Shown one piece after another: positions 1 to 7,038 of a stretch of 11,297 nucleotides of DNA (within the stretch, counting starts at the first letter, position 1; every line of letters starts with the position of its first letter). The translations under genes and the position numbers were made by a program. Under the pieces are notes generated by a model that was given only the letters and a program-made list of their open reading frames with translations, had not been told where the DNA came from and made no database searches. The stretch spans positions 1-11,297 of the forward strand of contig CALLHT010000061.1 of assembly GCA_938009335.1 (NCBI GenBank), in the 5' to 3' direction. The stretch comes from an uncultured Rhizobiaceae group bacterium. GTDB lineage: Bacteria; Pseudomonadota; Alphaproteobacteria; Rhizobiales; Rhizobiaceae.

Positions 1-37
1 CTTCCTGATCTTGCGGTTCCTGAAATTTGGCAAGTAA
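1..37 (+). CDS. C-terminal tail of an unidentified upstream gene (partial)
   Basis: A reading frame open from the window edge ends with TAA at 35-37 and encodes a short hydrophobic and basic tail, FLILRFLKFGK, of the kind that ends many membrane proteins. It lies just upstream of the MATE gene in the same direction, which would fit a shared transcript. Only about eleven residues are visible, so the product cannot be identified. Another frame, stopping at 85-87, stays open too, so the assignment of this frame is tentative. Confidence 0.3.
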   Translation, partial: FLILRFLKFGK

Positions 38-49
38 GTCTGCCGCGTG

Positions 50-1387
50 ATGTCGGGGTCACACGACACTCATTCAAAACCCTTTGAGATTAGCCATCGT
101 TCGGTTCTGGCAATCGCCATACCGATGACACTTGCCTATATCTCTACTCCGTTACTGGGTTTGGTGGATACCGCAGTTGTCGGACAATTTGGTTCTCCTG
201 CTCTGATTGGAGGTTTGGCTGTTGGCTCAGTGATCATCTCGCTTGTGTTCACTACCTTCAACTTCCTGCGCTCGGGCACTACCGGCTTGGTTGCCCAGGC
301 AGTGGGTAGCGAGGATGAGAAAGAGAAGCAAGCCGTTCTTTTCCGCGCGCTCGCAATTGCAATGGTCGCCGGTCTTGCGATGGCATTGATAAGCCCATTG
401 CTGCTTTGGCTTGGACTTTATTTCATGAACCCCACTGAGGCAGTGTCAGAAGCAACCGGAACGTATTTTCTAATCCGAATGCTTTCCGGCCCGTTTGCGC
501 TGGGAAATTATGTGATCCTCGGATGGCTGATTGGGATCAACCGTTCCAGCTTAGCGCTTCTGGTTCAACTGCTCCTCAATGGCACAAACATTGTTTTCAG
601 CATCTATCTGGGACTGATATTGGAGTGGCAGATCGAAGGTGTTGCAATCGCAACTGTTATCGGTGAAGTGATCACTTTCCTTGCCGGGTTGGCCATATGC
701 TGGAAGTTGCTGGATCGCTCAGTAACACCTTCGCGCCAGCGGATCCTTGAGGCCGTTGCCTGGAAACGCCTCGTCAATCTGAATGCAGACATCATGATCC
801 GGTCGTTCGCCTTGTTGTTTGCGTTCGCGTATTTCACTGCACAAGGGTCAGGCTTTGGCGAAGTAACATTGGCGGCCAATGCCGTTCTGATGCAGTTCTT
901 TTTAATTGCAGGTTATTTTCTGGATGGTTTGGCCACAGCTGCGGAACAGATTTGCGGGCGGGCCATTGGAGCCAAATACAAACAGGGTTTCTGGAAAGGC
1001 TTCAAACTCACAACGCTTTGGAACTTTATCATGGCTCTGGTCTGCTCACTCGTTTTCCTCATTGCTGGTCCTGCCTTGATTGACCTGATGAGTACAAGCG
1101 AAGCGGTACGTATGACCGCCAACACCTATCTGCTTTGGGCAGCGCTTATTCCGTTGTCGGGTGTCTTGGCGTTTCAGCTTGATGGTGTTTTCATCGGCGC
1201 AACCTGGTCCCGTGATATGAGCATTATGATGCTGGTTTCGCTCGCGCTTTACATCTTGTTTTGGCAAATCCTGAGAGAGCCATTGGACAATCATGGTCTT
1301 TGGCTAGCCTTGCACGCGTTTCTGATTTTCAGAGGCATCACGCTGGGCATTCGGGTCATGCCGAATGTTCGTAAGACCTTCGTTTAG
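50..1387 (+). CDS. MATE family efflux transporter, DinF-type
   Basis: This is a polytopic inner-membrane protein of about 445 residues, the usual length for MATE exporters, which expel drugs or metabolites in exchange for Na+ or H+. It is hydrophobic throughout, with about twelve predicted helices in two halves. The N-terminus carries family signatures: a HRSVLAIAIPM-like opening, TPLLGLVDTAVVG in the first helix pair, and FNFLRSGTTGLVAQA near residue 75, which resembles the DinF branch rather than NorM. Start: ATG at 50 is directly preceded in frame by GTG at 47, and neither has a strong ribosome binding site, so the choice is uncertain by one codon. It probably follows an upstream gene on the same transcript. 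Its last four bases overlap the converging arsC gene, leaving no room for a terminator between them. The substrate cannot be read from the sequence. Confidence 0.93.
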   Translation: MSGSHDTHSKPFEISHRSVLAIAIPMTLAYISTPLLGLVDTAVVGQFGSPALIGGLAVGSVIISLVFTTFNFLRSGTTGLVAQAVGSEDEKEKQAVLFRALAIAMVAGLAMALISPLLLWLGLYFMNPTEAVSEATGTYFLIRMLSGPFALGNYVILGWLIGINRSSLALLVQLLLNGTNIVFSIYLGLILEWQIEGVAIATVIGEVITFLAGLAICWKLLDRSVTPSRQRILEAVAWKRLVNLNADIMIRSFALLFAFAYFTAQGSGFGEVTLAANAVLMQFFLIAGYFLDGLATAAEQICGRAIGAKYKQGFWKGFKLTTLWNFIMALVCSLVFLIAGPALIDLMSTSEAVRMTANTYLLWAALIPLSGVLAFQLDGVFIGATWSRDMSIMMLVSLALYILFWQILREPLDNHGLWLALHAFLIFRGITLGIRVMPNVRKTFV

Positions 1388-1731
1388 AGAATATCCAAGA
1401 CGGACTCTGGCGGGCGACCAATTGCTGCTTTATCACTTGCAAAGACGATAGGGCGCTCAATGAGAATTGGATTTTCGTGCATTGCCTGAACCAGTGCTTT
1501 GTCGCCCGTTTCTTTTGAAAGACCCAGCTCTTTGTAAATTGCCTCTCCCCGGCGCATCAGGTCATGAGCGCTTATCTCCAGCTTGACCAGCGTTTGCAAA
1601 ATCTCAGCCTTACTTGGCGCAGTTTTCAAATATTCAACGACTTCCGGCTCATGCCCATTTTCTTGAAGCAAGGCCAAGGTTTGCCGTGATTTCGAACATC
1701 TTGGATTATGCCAGATTGTGACAGTGCTCAT
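1384..1731 (-). CDS. arsC: ArsC-family arsenate reductase (glutaredoxin-dependent type)
   Basis: A 115-residue cytoplasmic thioredoxin-fold protein. Near the N-terminus is the hallmark HNPRCSKS motif with catalytic Cys12. The three arginines that bind arsenate in plasmid R773 ArsC have counterparts at Arg60, Arg93 (in ERPIV) and Arg106 (in IGRPPE), so the active site looks complete. Known family members reduce arsenate to arsenite using glutathione and glutaredoxin. The length and the C-terminal IGRPPESVLDIL are closer to E. coli YfgD than to the longer plasmid enzymes, and no arsenite pump or ArsR lies nearby, so a housekeeping reductase role is also possible. The start is well supported: TGGAG lies seven bases upstream of the ATG. 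That ATG overlaps the pyrD stop by four bases (ATGA), which implies translational coupling as the last gene of the operon. Confidence 0.92.
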   Translation of the reverse strand: MSTVTIWHNPRCSKSRQTLALLQENGHEPEVVEYLKTAPSKAEILQTLVKLEISAHDLMRRGEAIYKELGLSKETGDKALVQAMHENPILIERPIVFASDKAAIGRPPESVLDIL

Positions 1732-2801
1732 GTCCAGTCTCCATTCTTGATGCCAATCATTTCATTGATACTGCCAATACCCTTATTATCCAGATGTTTG
1801 GATAAGCCCCGCACGATGTCTGAGGGCAGGCAAGGGCCTGCGTATACCATACAGGTGTAAAGCTGAACGAGGCTTGCACCCGCTTCTATTTTGGTGATTG
1901 CATCTTGTGCGCTACCCACGCCACCAACTCCGATGAGTGGAAGTTGATCCCCCACACGTTTATACATTTCGGCAAGTATGCGTGTTGATTTTTCAAACAA
2001 AGGCTTGCCGGAAAGACCTCCTGCTTCATTGGCGTGGCGACGTTCTGTAAGCGTGTCGCGGTCCAAAGTGGTATTGGAAACAATAAGAGCGGAGAGCGAA
2101 GAATTTGTAACGACGCCAGCAATCTCATCCATTTCAGCAGGTTCAAGATCTGGTGCGATTTTCAAGAATACGGGAATGCGTTTTCCAGTCCGCGTAGTGT
2201 TTTCTTCCACCCGGTCAAATACCCGCTTCAACAGTACCTCTAAAGCTTCCCCAGCCTGAAGATTACGCAACCCTGGTGTATTGGGAGATGAGATATTGGC
2301 GGTGAAGTAGGACGCCACATCATAGAAAGTGTCTATGCCTTTTTCGTAGTCGGCAACAAAATCTTCTGAATCTTTGTTCGCACCGATGTTAACACCGACA
2401 ATGCCCGATGTGTTTACTCGCGCATTCAAGCGTGCAAGTGCAGCAGCGTGTCCTTCATTGTTGAAGCCTAGGCGGTTAATCAACGCTTTGTCGAGCGTAA
2501 GCCGGAAGACACGCGGCTTTGGATTTCCTGCCTGTGGGCGCGGTGTGATGGTGCCTACTTCTGTAAAGCCAAACCCTAGGCTCAATACAGCATCCGGCAC
2601 TTCTGCATTTTTGTCGTAGCCCGCGGCAAGGCCCACAGGATTTGAAAATGTGATGCTATCTAGGGGAACCTGCAAACGTGGATCATCTTTTAGTCTGGCT
2701 GGAGGAATGATTCCGGACTTTAAGCCTTGTATGGATAGTCCGTGCGCTTTTTCCGGTGAGAAAGCAAAAAGTGCTGGGCGTGCGAGATCGAATAGACCCA
2801 T
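1728..2801 (-). CDS. pyrD: Dihydroorotate dehydrogenase (quinone), class 2
   Basis: A 357-residue flavoenzyme that oxidises dihydroorotate to orotate in de novo pyrimidine synthesis and passes electrons to the quinone pool. Family features are all visible: an N-terminal segment of about 40 residues expected to bind the membrane face; NPVGLAAGYDKN near residue 54; GFTEVGTITPRPQ near 78; the class 2 active-site motif NISSPNTPGLR with Asn169 and catalytic base Ser172; FMN-contacting Lys214 in FLKIAPDL; and the phosphate-binding GVGGVGS near 291. Serine rather than cysteine as base, together with the N-terminal extension, marks class 2. The start has an excellent ribosome binding site, GGAGG seven bases upstream, sitting inside the end of the DUF952 gene. 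The start shares one base with that gene's stop (TAATG), and the stop overlaps the arsC start. Confidence 0.97.
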   Translation of the reverse strand: MGLFDLARPALFAFSPEKAHGLSIQGLKSGIIPPARLKDDPRLQVPLDSITFSNPVGLAAGYDKNAEVPDAVLSLGFGFTEVGTITPRPQAGNPKPRVFRLTLDKALINRLGFNNEGHAAALARLNARVNTSGIVGVNIGANKDSEDFVADYEKGIDTFYDVASYFTANISSPNTPGLRNLQAGEALEVLLKRVFDRVEENTTRTGKRIPVFLKIAPDLEPAEMDEIAGVVTNSSLSALIVSNTTLDRDTLTERRHANEAGGLSGKPLFEKSTRILAEMYKRVGDQLPLIGVGGVGSAQDAITKIEAGASLVQLYTCMVYAGPCLPSDIVRGLSKHLDNKGIGSINEMIGIKNGDWT

Positions 2802-3145
2802 TAAAAGGCCTCCGGAAACTGATGTGTTCCATCATCTTTTTGCACGAGATCATGAACCTCTAATGCAAGCGAAGGATCAAGCGCCGCATACAGATGCGGA
2901 AACAATGCACCACCCCGCGAAGGCTCCCATCTTAGCTCATTACCGAATGTGCCACTATCGAATGCGGCGAGCAATAAATCACCTGCATCGCGGAAATGTT
3001 TATTGGCGGTTTCTTGCGCTTGCTCAGCGGTAGAAAAATGAATGTACCCGTCTTGAAGGTCAACTGGTGCACCTTTAAAAACGCCAGCTGACAACGCGTC
3101 TTGCCATTGTTCAGGCGTCAGTATTTTGTATATTTTTTGGGTCAC
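2801..3145 (-). CDS. DUF952 family protein
   Basis: A 114-residue soluble protein with the recognisable DUF952 pattern: IYKILT near the start, a tryptophan near residue 14, DGYIHFSTAEQ in the first third, ET..HF, LLLAAFD, ELRWEPSRGG and LFPHLYAAL towards the end. The biochemical role of this family is not established; it is a small single-domain fold found across proteobacteria. The start codon is GTG and overlaps the hydrolase stop by four bases (GTGA), with no strong ribosome binding site, so its translation probably depends on coupling to the gene before it. The stop shares one base with the pyrD start. Its place beside pyrD is a gene order I associate with Hyphomicrobiales, but I infer no pyrimidine function from that. 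Confidence 0.9.
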   Translation of the reverse strand: MTQKIYKILTPEQWQDALSAGVFKGAPVDLQDGYIHFSTAEQAQETANKHFRDAGDLLLAAFDSGTFGNELRWEPSRGGALFPHLYAALDPSLALEVHDLVQKDDGTHQFPEAF

Positions 3146-4116
3146 ACTTTACTCTGCTTCTCAATCTGTCGGTTCAGAAATGCATGCATGGCTTTACGGC
3201 TGTCCCGTGCCTGTTTCAATTCATCGAAATATTGAAACACGTGACACCCGCCCGGATAAATATCCAGCTCTACATCATCCTGATGTTGTAGCCAGCAATC
3301 GGACATGAATAGCGAGTCGTCAAGCAGGGCATCTGCCGTACCCACCGTAAAATGCACAGGCGGCATATCATGCATGCTTGCATAAAGCGGAGAGACATCC
3401 GGGTTGCGTCGGTCTTCGTTGTTTTGCAGGAGGCAGGCCGAGAAGTTCACCATGTCCTTATGGCGAAGGATCAAGTTTGACGAATAGTTTGCCGCACTTG
3501 GTGTCATGCCCAGATCGTAGATGCCAGCAATCAGTAACGCCGCGTGATATGGCGTCATATTGTGCTTATTGCGAAGACGGAGCAAGGCGTTTGTTGCCAG
3601 ATGCCCGCCTGCACTTTCACCACCAATTGCGAGAAAGTCTGTATTCACCAAACCGTCTGCCCCGTTGGCAAGCCAAAGCGCTGCTGCCTCACAATCATCC
3701 GGTGCGGCAGGATAAGGGTTCTCGGGTGCCAAGCGGTATTCAACCGACACACAGGCAAGGCCGGTATCATTTGCCAGTTCCTTTAAGCGTTGGTCCTGCA
3801 TATCGGCATTACCGTATACCCATCCACCACCATGAATATGCAGAAACGCGCCGCGTTCTTCTGTACTTTCCGGACGAATGATCCGAAGTGGCAGTTTCCC
3901 GCCAGGACCATGAATTCCAAATGTCTGCGCGTCTTTATCAAACGGCTCCAGTGGAAAAATACCTTTGCCCTCCCGGCGGGCTGCGCGAACTAGATCGCGT
4001 TCCAGATCCCAAAGTTCCGGTCCACTCTCAATCGCTGTGATGATGCGGGCATTAAACTTTTGCGTTTCTTCCGGAATTGCGTCTGTTTTAAACAAAGAAG
4101 CATCACGTTGCGGCAT
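3142..4116 (-). CDS. Alpha/beta hydrolase, HSL-type (family IV) esterase
   Basis: A 324-residue protein of the hormone-sensitive-lipase-like esterase family, which cleaves carboxylic esters of short or medium chains. The oxyanion-hole motif HGGGW lies at residues 95-99, followed by the family block YRLAPENPYPAAP near 127. The nucleophile elbow GGESAGG places catalytic Ser168. Asp262 in VGTADALLDD and His292 in GGCHVF complete the triad, so the enzyme appears intact. No signal peptide is seen, so it is probably cytoplasmic. Its start lies 14 bases inside the end of the symporter gene and its stop overlaps the DUF952 start, placing it in the middle of the operon. The pairing with a solute symporter would fit an enzyme that handles an imported ester or releases an acid from one, but this is inference and the substrate is unknown. 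Confidence 0.9.
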   Translation of the reverse strand: MPQRDASLFKTDAIPEETQKFNARIITAIESGPELWDLERDLVRAARREGKGIFPLEPFDKDAQTFGIHGPGGKLPLRIIRPESTEERGAFLHIHGGGWVYGNADMQDQRLKELANDTGLACVSVEYRLAPENPYPAAPDDCEAAALWLANGADGLVNTDFLAIGGESAGGHLATNALLRLRNKHNMTPYHAALLIAGIYDLGMTPSAANYSSNLILRHKDMVNFSACLLQNNEDRRNPDVSPLYASMHDMPPVHFTVGTADALLDDSLFMSDCWLQHQDDVELDIYPGGCHVFQYFDELKQARDSRKAMHAFLNRQIEKQSKV

Positions 4117-5944
4117 TTGTTGTCTCGTCTGTTATGGAATTGGTTTTCGGTTTTTCAAACAGATACGCGATGGCTACGACGATGAATGATACAAGAATGC
4201 CGAGAAAGCCAACGCCATAGTTCGAAACTTGCTCAGTGAGAATTGGAAGCGCGAAATTCATTTCATCACCTGAACCAAGAGCTAGATCAGGCCCGAAATT
4301 TAAACTCCAGAGACCTATACCGCAAAAAGCAGCGCTGGCAATCAATGCATAAAAGCGCGTGCGTTCCGAAGTCTTTGGAAGCCAAATTTGAATAAACAAT
4401 GCCGGAAACAGAGTTGCGGCAGTGAAAGCCATGGACATTTCAAATGTCAGCTTGGGATCTGGTTCGAAGTACAGGACTGAGAGCGTCAAAGCGACAAGAA
4501 CCAAGATGATGAAAAATCTGATCATAAATAGACGAACACTCTTTGGAGACTGTGGCCGGAAGAAGCGTTGGTATCCATCATTTGAGATGCTCATACTCAT
4601 GGAGAAAACCAAACCATCCAAGGTGGTCATAATTGCCAGCATCGCGCCTGCAGCGAGTACTAACGTCAACAACTCCGGCAATTGATGGAGAATGCCCTGA
4701 CTCAAGGTGAGTAATTCGGGATTAATAGAGATGTCAGAAACTGAGATGAAGTACTCCTGATTTCCGCCGCATGCCGCAACGGCTTGCTCAACGTTCTGAA
4801 TGAGTGCCCCGCAGAGTTCAATCAGAGGTAAAGAGCCTGCACCACTCAAGCCGAACAGCCAAGCGGCATCCGTCTCCAAGTTTGCGATTTGAAGGCCAAG
4901 AATTGAAGTATACAGATCCACTTGTACGAAAGCCGTAACCGCGGGAACTGCCGACAAAAACAAGAATACCAATCCGAAAGCCAGAAAACCGGATCGACGG
5001 GCCGCTCTGCCGGTTTCCATCATTCTAAAGTGTTGGAGCAGGTGTGGCATTGAGGCAATCGCACATCCAATGCAAATCAAGGTAGCCAAATAGTTGAAGC
5101 GATCTAATCCGGCTCCGTCCTGTGTAAAGCTGAAAATATCTTCAGAGTTTGCCAAGCCAGCGGCGACGATCTCTTGGTTGATATCTGCCACCGGTTGCAA
5201 TGCACCAGTGCCAAAAGCCAATTGTGGTATGGGAATGCCGCTGATGTTAATCGCCATCCAAATAATCGGCGACATAAAAATTAGAAACATGACAGGGAAG
5301 CCGATCGCACGAAGCAGCGTAACGCCCTGAAGGCCAGAAATGATGAGGCAAATGCCAAGTGCCAGTGCGGTACCTTGAATAATCGCGCTCTTTGGAATCC
5401 CTAAGAATTGTTCTCCCACCTGACCAAGAAAAACCAATTGTGTGATTGCGAGCAAAGCCCCGCTTGCCAACACGGCAAGTGCTAAAGAAAATTGCAATCT
5501 ACCCGATTTGGAATGACTGCTAATCAGTTCCGGTAAAGTTCTCGTGGAAGATCGTGCAATCCCCGCCGAGAACAAGATCGTCATCAGTGCGACACCGAGC
5601 AACCACCCCCAGAACGTTGCCAGCGCATCGGTGCCCTCAGCAAAAAAAGTGCCTGCGAGTGTTACAAAAGCGCCTGAAGCGATAATGCCGGAAGAAAGAG
5701 CCAATGACACCAATCCAGGCGCTGCATCGCCATTGCCGCGTTGGAATTCGCCAAGCGACATCGTACTGGCGACGAATCCTGAAAAAACATAGCTTGAGAC
5801 AACAAAGATAAACATCAAGATGCTGACATAAAAGATCGGAGATCCAATTTGTAACAACAGGGCAGCGAAGATAAGCGTAATCAGGAAGCTGACCGCATAC
5901 ATCGAGCTCAAAGCGCCAAGGTTAGCGAGCGGGTTGTTGTGCAT
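4103..5944 (-). CDS. Sodium/solute symporter family (SLC5-like) permease
   Basis: A 613-residue inner-membrane protein with about 13 hydrophobic helices, resembling the VC_2705 branch of the sodium/solute symporter family, whose relatives include acetate and other monocarboxylate carriers. Supporting blocks are the GEFQRGNGDAAPG region near residue 65, RTLPELISS near 135, MPHLLQHFRM near 299 (close to the family's PHILMRF), and AAGAMLAIMTTLDGLVF near 431. In the last, Thr440 and Thr441 fall where PutP-like carriers place the Ser/Thr pair of the Na2 sodium site, so sodium coupling looks retained. The ATG start has only a weak ribosome binding site and lies 11 bases after the stop of the small membrane protein. 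The 3' end overlaps the hydrolase gene by 14 bases. A carboxylate substrate is plausible from family and neighbours, but not shown. Confidence 0.88.
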   Translation of the reverse strand: MHNNPLANLGALSSMYAVSFLITLIFAALLLQIGSPIFYVSILMFIFVVSSYVFSGFVASTMSLGEFQRGNGDAAPGLVSLALSSGIIASGAFVTLAGTFFAEGTDALATFWGWLLGVALMTILFSAGIARSSTRTLPELISSHSKSGRLQFSLALAVLASGALLAITQLVFLGQVGEQFLGIPKSAIIQGTALALGICLIISGLQGVTLLRAIGFPVMFLIFMSPIIWMAINISGIPIPQLAFGTGALQPVADINQEIVAAGLANSEDIFSFTQDGAGLDRFNYLATLICIGCAIASMPHLLQHFRMMETGRAARRSGFLAFGLVFLFLSAVPAVTAFVQVDLYTSILGLQIANLETDAAWLFGLSGAGSLPLIELCGALIQNVEQAVAACGGNQEYFISVSDISINPELLTLSQGILHQLPELLTLVLAAGAMLAIMTTLDGLVFSMSMSISNDGYQRFFRPQSPKSVRLFMIRFFIILVLVALTLSVLYFEPDPKLTFEMSMAFTAATLFPALFIQIWLPKTSERTRFYALIASAAFCGIGLWSLNFGPDLALGSGDEMNFALPILTEQVSNYGVGFLGILVSFIVVAIAYLFEKPKTNSITDETTNAAT

Positions 5945-5955
5945 AGATGTGAACC

Positions 5956-6222
5956 CTATTCGTTTTCCAAGTTTGGGTCATGTCGGTCGTTGTCTTCAAC
6001 AAGGGTGAGGAAAATCGACAAAATACAAATCCCTAGGATGGGCGTTACAATTGCCATCACAAAAAAACTTGATGGAATGCCAATAATGCTTCCCTGCGAA
6101 CCAAACAGCGGGCCGATCCATGGCAGGGCAAGCAAAATGATTGAGCCGCTGAAAACCAGCGCCAATAACCGTTGATTTTTGGTCCAACCAAGAAGTCGAT
6201 TAGTCAAACGTCGATATGACAT
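5956..6222 (-). CDS. Small two-helix membrane protein, candidate symporter accessory subunit
   Basis: An 88-residue protein with a basic N-terminus (SYRRLTNRLLGWTKNQRLL), two predicted helices (about residues 20-42 and 50-75) and an acidic tail (EDNDRHDPNLENE). Size, topology and position immediately before a sodium/solute symporter match the DUF4212 small subunits that accompany VC_2705-type symporters, but the sequence lacks most of the usual consensus, so I call it a candidate rather than a clear member. Start choice: ATG at 6222 has GGTGGAG just upstream, if slightly close. In-frame GTG at 6231 and TTG at 6237 would add three or five residues and have poorer sites. It is the first gene of the six-gene operon and lies across the divergent promoter region from the LuxR-type regulator. 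Confidence 0.72.
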   Translation of the reverse strand: MSYRRLTNRLLGWTKNQRLLALVFSGSIILLALPWIGPLFGSQGSIIGIPSSFFVMAIVTPILGICILSIFLTLVEDNDRHDPNLENE

Positions 6223-6361
6223 GGGCTCCACCCGCAACCAGTATGCTCAATATGCAATTGCAACTTTGTTTATCATACACAAGGCGTATTTGTAATCCGT
6301 AGAGTTGGATGCAATAAGCTACTATAAAATACACCGCGAAGCCGTTTTTGGAGGGACTGCT
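6223..6361. promoter_or_regulatory. Divergent control region between the symporter operon and the regulator gene
   Basis: This 139-base AT-rich gap must hold the promoters for both the leftward six-gene operon and the rightward response regulator. A perfect 10-base palindrome, TGCAATTGCA, lies at 6253-6262. GTATG at 6241-6245 and CATAC at 6284-6288 form a wider inverted pair around it. TATGAT on the minus strand (6282-6287) is a possible -10 element for the operon, and TATAAAAT at 6323-6330 one for the regulator. Neither has a convincing -35 at normal spacing, as would fit activator-dependent promoters. The presence of control signals follows from the layout; the individual elements are weakly supported. 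Confidence 0.5.
6253..6262. promoter_or_regulatory. Perfect 10-bp palindrome, candidate operator
   Basis: TGCAATTGCA reads identically on both strands and sits about 30 bases upstream of the small membrane protein start, within the divergent control region. A dimeric helix-turn-helix regulator could bind such a site. It could also arise by chance in AT-rich DNA, and I know of no motif that assigns it to a particular regulator. Confidence 0.3.
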
Positions 6362-7018
6362 TTGGAACCTGTTTTTATCATAGCGGATGATCATCCACTG
6401 TTTCGAGATGCCATGAGCCAGGCAATTCTCGGCTTTTTGCCAAATTGCGAGTTGAAAGCCGTTGGTGATCTTGAAAGCCTGCGCGCTCTTCTTAAAGATT
6501 TGGGATCTGCCGATCTTGTGATGCTTGATCTCGCTATGCCGGGCACAACCGGGGTATCCGGTATCATTCAGGTGCGCGCCGAGTTTCCAGATACACCGAT
6601 TGTTGTCGTTTCAGCCAGTGAAGATCCGGCGACCATCCGCCGTTGCCTCGATTTGGGTGTTTCAGGATTTATTCCGAAATCCTCCAGTTCCGCTGACATT
6701 CAGGCAGCGATTGAAAATATTCAACTTGGAGAAATATGGATCCCGCCGAACATTGATTTGGACGAAACGGTAGATGCAGAAACACGCGAATTGATCGACA
6801 AACTCAACTCTCTGACACCCCAGCAAATGCGGGTTCTGGCAATGCTGGGAGAAGGGTTGCTAAACAAACAGATCGCTTTTGAACTCGGCGTCTCAGAGGC
6901 AACGATCAAGGCGCACGTGTCAGCGGTTCTTCTCAAGCTCGAAGTGGATAGTAGGACGCAAGCGGTCATCATCATGAACCGCATCAATGCGGGTTTCCCG
7001 AGTTCTCAGGGAAGTTAA
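6362..7018 (+). CDS. LuxR/NarL-family response regulator, CrbR/ErdR-like
   Basis: A 218-residue two-component response regulator with an N-terminal receiver and a C-terminal LuxR helix-turn-helix. Counting from the chosen start, the receiver has the acidic pair Asp9/Asp10 in ADDHPLF, phospho-acceptor Asp56 in MLDLAMPG, Ser84 as switch residue and Lys106 in FIPKSS, so it should be phosphorylatable. The output domain is LTPQQMRVLAML through NKQIAFELGVSEATIKAHVSA, ending near residue 205. Start: the frame is open from TTG at 6305, but TTG at 6362 has GGAGGG six bases upstream and gives the normal N-terminus two residues before the first receiver strand, so I chose it. The convergent neighbour is a transporter-like hybrid kinase of the CrbS/MxtR type, the usual partner of such regulators. 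Known relatives activate acetyl-CoA synthetase and acetate permease genes; here the divergent symporter operon is the obvious candidate target. Confidence 0.9.
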   Translation: MEPVFIIADDHPLFRDAMSQAILGFLPNCELKAVGDLESLRALLKDLGSADLVMLDLAMPGTTGVSGIIQVRAEFPDTPIVVVSASEDPATIRRCLDLGVSGFIPKSSSSADIQAAIENIQLGEIWIPPNIDLDETVDAETRELIDKLNSLTPQQMRVLAMLGEGLLNKQIAFELGVSEATIKAHVSAVLLKLEVDSRTQAVIIMNRINAGFPSSQGS

Positions 7019-7038
7019 TTTCGCCCGTGAGTGCTGGG

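Noticed and set aside
2650..3033. A 127-codon plus-strand frame spanning the pyrD/DUF952 junction
   Set aside because: It is antisense to two well-supported genes, has no recognisable motif, and is explained by codon composition of the opposite strand.
3378..3881. A 167-codon open frame on the plus strand opposite the alpha/beta hydrolase
   Set aside because: Its product is rich in Arg, Pro, Cys and His with no recognisable domain, and it lies wholly opposite a gene with an intact catalytic triad. It is a shadow frame.
7019..7038. A possible bidirectional terminator between the converging regulator and kinase genes
   Set aside because: The 20-base gap has no inverted repeat with a T-run on either strand.
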